Origin: Rhodococcus ruber
GTDB taxonomy: Bacteria > Actinomycetota > Actinomycetes > Mycobacteriales > Mycobacteriaceae
Reading direction: 5' to 3'
DNA length: 64,000 nt
NCBI RefSeq assembly: GCF_027270735.1
Contig: NZ_JAPWIJ010000014.1
Span: 45,808 to 109,807, forward strand
The position numbers and the translations under genes were made by a program. How positions within the stretch are numbered: position 1 is the stretch's first letter; each line of letters opens with the position of its first letter. This document shows positions 59,429 to 64,000 of this stretch, piece by piece. The notes under the pieces are model-generated. The model searched no databases. It saw nothing but the letters and a program-made list of their open reading frames with translations, and was not told the DNA's origin.

Positions 59429-60115
59429 ATGAGAGTGCGTTCTTCGATCGGATCCGCCCTGTTGACAGTGGTGGCCGTCGCCGCCCTGACGGCGTGCGGC
59501 GACGATGACGCTGGGCCCGCCCCGCATTCAGTAGCGACGTCCACCCCGGTGGCCGGTGCCCAACCAGGAGCTTCGGTCGAGAACGCGCCATCGGAGAGTC
59601 CGGTGGCCGCTGAACCGGATACCAGCGATGGATCAGGGCCTATCGACGCGTCGGTACCACCTTCGACTGCTGCTGAGCCGGTGGCGGTCGAGCCGCCCGT
59701 TCAGGTGCCGGTGCAGCCGCAGATTCCCCCTGCATCGAACCCCGGCGGTGACGACCTCGCGTCGACGATCATGGGGGATTGGCAGCGGCACGCAAGCATT
59801 CTTCATCTCGATCCCGACCCGGCGAGCAGCACGTTCAGTACCGGATCGAGTTGCTGTGACGTCGAAACCTGGACGGCCACCTACACGCCGATCGGTGACG
59901 ACAAGGAAGACGGCGTGGTCGTCACGCTGGTGCAGCGCACATTCGTGGCCGGTGAAGGGCTGGGCGGAGTTCTGTACGAGGGCAAGCGATTCGAGGCCTC
60001 GCCGAGCGTGGGATACAACAACACCCGGGTGTTGATGACCTACGATCTGGGCGACGCTCCCGGGGTCAACACGTGGTGTCGATCCGGTCACGGCGTTCCC
60101 GAATGCGGTGCCTGA
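59429..60115 (+). CDS. Secreted lipoprotein of unknown function
   Basis: 228 residues. The signal peptide ends in the lipobox LTAC (C23). Residues about 27-100 are a Pro/Ala/Val-rich linker, then a compact domain of about 120 residues with a CC pair (SSCCDVETW) and two more cysteines near the C-terminus (NTWCRSGHGVPEC). I do not recognise the family. Its 3' end overlaps that of the convergent serine hydrolase by 28 bp, and it is probably an envelope protein. Confidence 0.72.
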   Translation: MRVRSSIGSALLTVVAVAALTACGDDDAGPAPHSVATSTPVAGAQPGASVENAPSESPVAAEPDTSDGSGPIDASVPPSTAAEPVAVEPPVQVPVQPQIPPASNPGGDDLASTIMGDWQRHASILHLDPDPASSTFSTGSSCCDVETWTATYTPIGDDKEDGVVVTLVQRTFVAGEGLGGVLYEGKRFEASPSVGYNNTRVLMTYDLGDAPGVNTWCRSGHGVPECGA

Positions 60116-60993
60116 CGGACCGCAGTCACCGCGATTCTGGCCGCATGGCCGATGGCCTGATCTACCAGCGGGAGGTACAGGTCCATCCGCGCTGCCCTGG
60201 TGAACACCGACACCGCAACGGGCTTCTCGTCTGGAAACGAGACCACGGCGACCTCGTTGCGAATGGGGCCGATGGTGCCGGTCTTACCCGAGACCTGCAC
60301 ATCCGGGTACGGAATTCCGCTACGAATTCTGTGCGGCCATACTTGTTGCGACAGAACTTCTTTCATATACCCGCACTGCGCCTGCGATGCCGCGGTGCCC
60401 ATCCAGATCGAGCGCAGAACGGTGTTGCTGTCACGGGGGGTGGTGCACGAGGTGTACGCCGGATCGAAGCCCGAGCTGTCGACCACTGTGTAGTTGCTGG
60501 CCAGTAAGCCCAGTGCCTCGTCCGCGCTCAACCGGCCGGTATCTCGGACGATCTGATCACCCAGTTGTTTCGTGCCGCCGACGATCCGAGTCTGCTCCAG
60601 CCCGAGATCCTCGATCACAGTGGCAAGCGAATCCAGGCCGAGGGCACCGAGAAGCGCGTCGGCAGCGGCATTGTCGGAGACGGTGATCATCGACCGTGCG
60701 ATGTCACGCCAACTCATCGTCACCGGATCCGCGAAACTTGCGATGCCCGTCGGACCGGGACTGCACTGTGCGGGGACCAGTCGCACCGAATCGGTTGCAG
60801 TCAGTGATCCCTCGTCGAATGCCCGTGCCGCGGCGACCAGCAGCACGATCTTCCACACCGACGCGGCGACGACGGCGTCGTCTCCCTCGTAGTCGACAGC
60901 CGTGCCGGTGCCGTCGATCCGCTCGGCTCGTACCCAACCGCGACAGCCTGCGTCGGCGAATACGGCGCGCAGCTGTTCGTCGGTCGTATTCAC
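60088..60993 (-). CDS. Beta-lactamase-like serine hydrolase (penicillin-binding fold)
   Basis: 301 residues from GTG 60993, overlapping the LysR stop (GTGA). Class A-like active-site motifs: S45-VWK48 (SxxK), VSDNAA (SDN) and SGKTGT (KTG). There is no ExxLN motif at the expected place and no visible signal peptide from this start, so it may be a D-Ala-D-Ala peptidase or esterase-like cytoplasmic protein rather than a true lactamase. It is coupled to the LysR regulator that is divergent from the class A beta-lactamase gene. Confidence 0.82.
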   Translation of the reverse strand: MNTTDEQLRAVFADAGCRGWVRAERIDGTGTAVDYEGDDAVVAASVWKIVLLVAAARAFDEGSLTATDSVRLVPAQCSPGPTGIASFADPVTMSWRDIARSMITVSDNAAADALLGALGLDSLATVIEDLGLEQTRIVGGTKQLGDQIVRDTGRLSADEALGLLASNYTVVDSSGFDPAYTSCTTPRDSNTVLRSIWMGTAASQAQCGYMKEVLSQQVWPHRIRSGIPYPDVQVSGKTGTIGPIRNEVAVVSFPDEKPVAVSVFTRAARMDLYLPLVDQAIGHAARIAVTAVRQAPHSGTP

Positions 60994-61844
60994 TTGTCGG
61001 CCTGCAACAGGATTCGATCGATGAGATTGACCAGAGACTCTGCCTCGTCGTTGCGGCGCACGATACGCACTCGCAGAGCAACGTCGTCGGAAGCGAGGTC
61101 GAGATGATCGGTGCCCGGCAGTACCGGACTCGTGGCAGGTACGAGCCCGAAACATCGACCTGACGCAACGCCGATCGTGACGGCGCGAAAGGTGTTCGCA
61201 ACGAACACCTCTGGATCGAGGGCGTGGCGGCGAAACGCATCGAGCAGCAGGTCGTGTGCAGGTGGATTCGCAGCCCGCGGCGTTGTTGCGAAGACGAGGT
61301 CGGACAACATGGTCAGTCGCGGACGCGCCGCTCGGGCCGACCTGTGACCGACAGGAACGCTGATCCGCCGGGGTAGCGCAATGACTGGTCCGGCCACCAG
61401 TCGATCGAGTACCACCGGGTGATCGATCACTGCAACATCGAGTTCGTGTGATCGCACGCGGTCCAGCAAAGACACTGCACCGCCGGTCTCCACCCGCGCT
61501 TGGACTCCGACGGACGCGGCGATACGTGCGGCCAGTGCATCGTCCAGTTGGGGAATGAGGCCGATGCGGACCGTCTCGGACGCGGTGAGTGACTCTGCCG
61601 TGGTGGTCAATCGGCGTGCGTCGTCGACGATCAAGCGAGCCCGTGGCAGCAGCGCAGCCCCATGCTCGGTGATGGCGGCACCGTCGGGTGTCCGCTCCAC
61701 GAGCACGAGACCGAGGTGTTTCTCCAGGGCCTTGATCGCCCGAGACACGGGTGGCTGCGTCACGCCCAGAGCGGCCGCTGCGCGGCCGAAGTGCCGTTCC
61801 TCGGCGACGGCAACGAAATACTCGAGATGGCGAACAAGATCCAC
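60990..61844 (-). CDS. LysR-family transcriptional regulator 3
   Basis: 284 residues from GTG 61844. Helix-turn-helix RHFGRAAAALGVTQPPVSRAIKALE (cited as ALGVTQPPVSRAIK) and the usual effector domain. It is divergent from the class A beta-lactamase at 61948, 103 bp away, like ampR-ampC pairs, and it is coupled to the serine hydrolase. A role in sensing cell-wall turnover or a beta-lactam-like compound is possible, inferred from position only. Confidence 0.9.
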   Translation of the reverse strand: MDLVRHLEYFVAVAEERHFGRAAAALGVTQPPVSRAIKALEKHLGLVLVERTPDGAAITEHGAALLPRARLIVDDARRLTTTAESLTASETVRIGLIPQLDDALAARIAASVGVQARVETGGAVSLLDRVRSHELDVAVIDHPVVLDRLVAGPVIALPRRISVPVGHRSARAARPRLTMLSDLVFATTPRAANPPAHDLLLDAFRRHALDPEVFVANTFRAVTIGVASGRCFGLVPATSPVLPGTDHLDLASDDVALRVRIVRRNDEAESLVNLIDRILLQADK

Positions 61845-61947
61845 CGACCTATTGAAACACGTCGACCTGCCGCGATACCGAAAGGGAATGACGCTGCAGT
61901 ACCTCGGGACTTGGCTCGGAGGCGAGCGGGTGTGATCGCATGACCCC

Positions 61948-62877
61948 ATGCGTACCTCGACATCCACCCGACTGATCACCGTGATCGCAGCGGCGGCGCT
62001 GACTGCCGGAGTTGCCTGTTCCTCGACGGCCACCACCGAACCACCACGATCCCAGACGAGTGTGGCTCAGCCTGCGAGCGAAAAGTCCAGTGCCGAACAG
62101 GCATATCTCGAACTCGAGGCCAGGGACACTGCGCGGCTCGGCGTCAGTGTGCTCGATCTCGCGACCGGTTCCACGCAGAGTCACCGCGGCGACGAACGTT
62201 TCGCGTTCTGCTCCACCTTCAAGGTGTATGCCGTCGGTGCCGTACTTGCCGCCGTCGATGCAGGCAGGTTGCAGCTCAGCGACACCAGAACGATCACCGC
62301 CGAGGACAAAGTGCCCGAATCGGCGGTCGATTGGGCCCCAGGCTCCGTCGTCACTATCGCAGACTTGGCGGCGGCCGCACTGACCAAGAGCGACAACACA
62401 TCCGGCAATCTGCTGATTCGCGAGGCAGGCGGCACCGCGGCACTCACCGACTTCGCGCGATCACTCGGTGACACCGAATTTCGACTCGATCGCACCGAGC
62501 CGGAATTGAACACGGCAATCCCGGGTGATCCACGGGACACCACGACACCCGACTCGCTGGCCGCCGGGTACCGAACCCTGCTCGACGGCGATGTTCTGAC
62601 CGAGGCCTCGCGCAATCAACTACTCGAGTGGATGGGCGACACCGAGACGTCCACCGCCCGGTTCCGAGCGGGCATCGCGCCGCAATGGACTTCGGCCGAC
62701 AAGACCGGCACCGGAAGTTACGGCGTCTCCAACGATGCCGGACTGCTGCTCGGACCGGATGGGCAGAGGATCCTGCTGGTCGTGCTCAGTGCGACGACGT
62801 CGGGGGTGGAGGACTCGCCGGCGATGAACCCCTTGGTGGCCGACGCGACCAGAGCGGCCGTGCAACAGGTGGAGTGA
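61948..62877 (+). CDS. Class A beta-lactamase (lipoprotein)
   Basis: 309 residues. A signal peptide ends in the lipobox TAGVAC (C24). The complete class A active site is present: S89-T-F-K92, S148-D-N150, the general base E184 in EPELN and K252-T-G. Class A enzymes hydrolyse penicillins and some cephalosporins in the cell envelope. It is divergent from LysR 3 and ends 2 bp before the end of the convergent MarR gene. Whether it confers resistance in this strain cannot be read from sequence. Confidence 0.93.
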   Translation: MRTSTSTRLITVIAAAALTAGVACSSTATTEPPRSQTSVAQPASEKSSAEQAYLELEARDTARLGVSVLDLATGSTQSHRGDERFAFCSTFKVYAVGAVLAAVDAGRLQLSDTRTITAEDKVPESAVDWAPGSVVTIADLAAAALTKSDNTSGNLLIREAGGTAALTDFARSLGDTEFRLDRTEPELNTAIPGDPRDTTTPDSLAAGYRTLLDGDVLTEASRNQLLEWMGDTETSTARFRAGIAPQWTSADKTGTGSYGVSNDAGLLLGPDGQRILLVVLSATTSGVEDSPAMNPLVADATRAAVQQVE

Positions 62878-62878
62878 A

Positions 62879-63331
62879 TCAACCCTCGGCACGTCGAACG
62901 GCGTCGACCAACGGAACGAGATCCGGCTCATCGGATGCTTCGTCGAGAGCCTCGCGCAACGCCGCATCGTTGGTCGGCCGCGCGGCCTCGAGCAGGGCCA
63001 GGCCTTCTTCGCTGACGTCGGTGTAGATACCTCGGCGATCGGTGGGGCACAGGTACCGAGTGAGCAGCCCCCGATCCTCGAGCCGAGTGACCAGGCGGGT
63101 CGTGGCACTCTGGCTCAGCACGACGGCGTCGGCCACCTGTTTCATCTGGAGGTGGCCGCCGACCCCGTCGTGCTGCCTGCCCAGGACGTCGAGCAGCCAG
63201 TACTCGCGCGCGCTGAGATTGTGGTTGGTCTGCAGCGCACGCTCGATGCGGCTTTCGATACGTCCGTGGAGGACCGCAAGCGCAAGCCAATTCTGCGCGA
63301 GGGCAGTCAGGGCGGGGTCGTGTGCGCTCAT
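62879..63331 (-). CDS. MarR-family transcriptional regulator
   Basis: 150 residues from ATG 63331. Winged helix with LQMKQVADAVVLSQSATTRLVTRLEDRGLL (cited as VVLSQSATTRLVTRLE) and the wing DRRGIYTDVSEEG. MarR proteins repress efflux, stress or catabolic genes. It lies between the beta-lactamase and the acetyltransferase gene; the target cannot be told from sequence. Confidence 0.92.
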   Translation of the reverse strand: MSAHDPALTALAQNWLALAVLHGRIESRIERALQTNHNLSAREYWLLDVLGRQHDGVGGHLQMKQVADAVVLSQSATTRLVTRLEDRGLLTRYLCPTDRRGIYTDVSEEGLALLEAARPTNDAALREALDEASDEPDLVPLVDAVRRAEG

Positions 63332-63419
63332 TGGTCGTGCCTTTCGATACCTGTACTCGTGACCACCCACCATACCGCGCCCACAATTAACGGCGTCTGC
63401 AATTACCTTCTCGACCGCC

Positions 63420-64000
63420 TTACTTTTTCGGTACTCGAACGATGAGAGCGTCGCCCTGTCCACCGCCGCCGCACAGTGCGGCTGCGCCGACTCCGCCGCC
63501 GCGTCGCTGCAGCTCGAGGGCCAAGTGTAATGCGATGCGGGCACCGGACATACCGAGGGGATGTCCGATGGAGATCGCCCCACCGTTGACGTTGACGATC
63601 TCGGGATCGATGCCGAGATCGCGTGTCGACGCGATTCCGACCGCCGCGAACGCCTCGTTGATCTCGACGACATCGAGGTCCTTCGGGTCGATGCCGTCCT
63701 TCTCGCACGCCTTGGCAATCGCCCGGGCCGGCTGTGACTGCAGAGTGGAGTCGGGACCGGCCACCACTCCGTGGGCGCCGATCTCGGCGAGCCAGGTCAA
63801 ACCGAGCGACTCGGCCTTGTCCTTGCTCATCACGACGACGGCGGCAGCACCGTCGGAGATCTGTGACGCCGATCCCGCGGTGACGGTTCCGGCTTTGTCG
63901 AAGGCGGGTCGAAGCTTGCCGAGGGAATCGACGGTGGTGTCGGCTCGGATGCCTTCGTCTTCCGTGAACTGGATCGGATCGCCCTTGCGCTGCGGGATCG
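63420..64000 (-). CDS. Acetyl-CoA C-acetyltransferase, C-terminal part (runs off the window)
   Basis: The last about 193 residues of a thiolase; the start lies beyond 64000. The visible part has FTEDEGIRADTTVDSLGKLRPAF (cited as IRADTTVDSLGKL), the VTAGSASQISDGAAAVVV stretch, EINEAFA with the base, NGGAISIGHPLGMSGAR with the catalytic His, and CGGGGQGDA with the second catalytic Cys. It is a biosynthetic/degradative thiolase cleaving or forming acetoacetyl-CoA. It is 88 bp upstream of the MarR gene on the same strand. Confidence 0.93.
   Translation of the reverse strand, partial: IPQRKGDPIQFTEDEGIRADTTVDSLGKLRPAFDKAGTVTAGSASQISDGAAAVVVMSKDKAESLGLTWLAEIGAHGVVAGPDSTLQSQPARAIAKACEKDGIDPKDLDVVEINEAFAAVGIASTRDLGIDPEIVNVNGGAISIGHPLGMSGARIALHLALELQRRGGGVGAAALCGGGGQGDALIVRVPKK

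Overview
The window is high-GC actinobacterial DNA, most likely Rhodococcus or a close mycolic-acid relative. The signs are a WhiB protein, an F420-type (DDN family) nitroreductase, a mycothiol-dependent formaldehyde dehydrogenase, a DUF3556 membrane protein, frequent GTG/TTG starts, many ATGA start/stop overlaps and dense small transcription units, each with its own regulator. No insertion sequence, integrase or CRISPR array is visible.

Layout. 1-900: a whiB-like gene, then about 500 bp without genes, then a 30-nt copy of the 3' end of a tRNA-Arg with its terminator, which looks like an attachment-site scar. 950-2864: TetR regulator divergent from a DDN-family gene with two operator-like palindromes, then an exported hypothetical. 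3121-9449: DUF3556 protein coupled to a CrtI-like oxidoreductase, a PucR regulator and a divergent acyl-CoA synthetase. 9495-16299: an IclR-controlled catabolic unit (two SDRs, FAD oxidoreductase, MFS transporter, SnoaL-like and Dabb proteins, one broken SnoaL remnant). 16417-21513: cytochrome P450, MFS transporter, M20 amidohydrolase and a double-length Lrp/AsnC regulator.

22031-44825 is the centrepiece: an apparently complete glycine betaine to pyruvate pathway. A BCCT transporter imports betaine. A Rieske oxygenase with a separate Rieske ferredoxin and FAD reductase probably makes dimethylglycine and formaldehyde. Dimethylglycine oxidase and heterotetrameric sarcosine oxidase (SoxBDAG) continue to glycine and load one-carbon units on tetrahydrofolate. 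FolD and PurU recycle the folate, and a mycothiol dehydrogenase plus an MBL hydrolase handle free formaldehyde. GlyA and SdaA convert glycine to serine and then pyruvate. A dihydropteroate synthase paralogue and a lysine-free GcvH-like protein sit inside the sox operon. Two related GntR/FCD regulators and one IclR regulator lie in the module. A palindrome, TGATATATCA, occurs four times exactly and once with one change, only in intergenic DNA of this module.

44809-54765: a probable tri/dicarboxylate module with two LysR regulators, two PrpF-family isomerases, an ArsB/SLC13-type carrier and a three-gene ABC importer. 54880-59314: EEP-family phosphohydrolase, an NTR/TIMP-like exported protein, and TetR divergent from a thiolase-like gene and an enoyl-CoA hydratase. 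59429-64000: lipoprotein, a beta-lactamase-like serine hydrolase, a LysR regulator divergent from a class A beta-lactamase, a MarR regulator, and the C-terminal part of an acetyl-CoA acetyltransferase that runs off the right edge.
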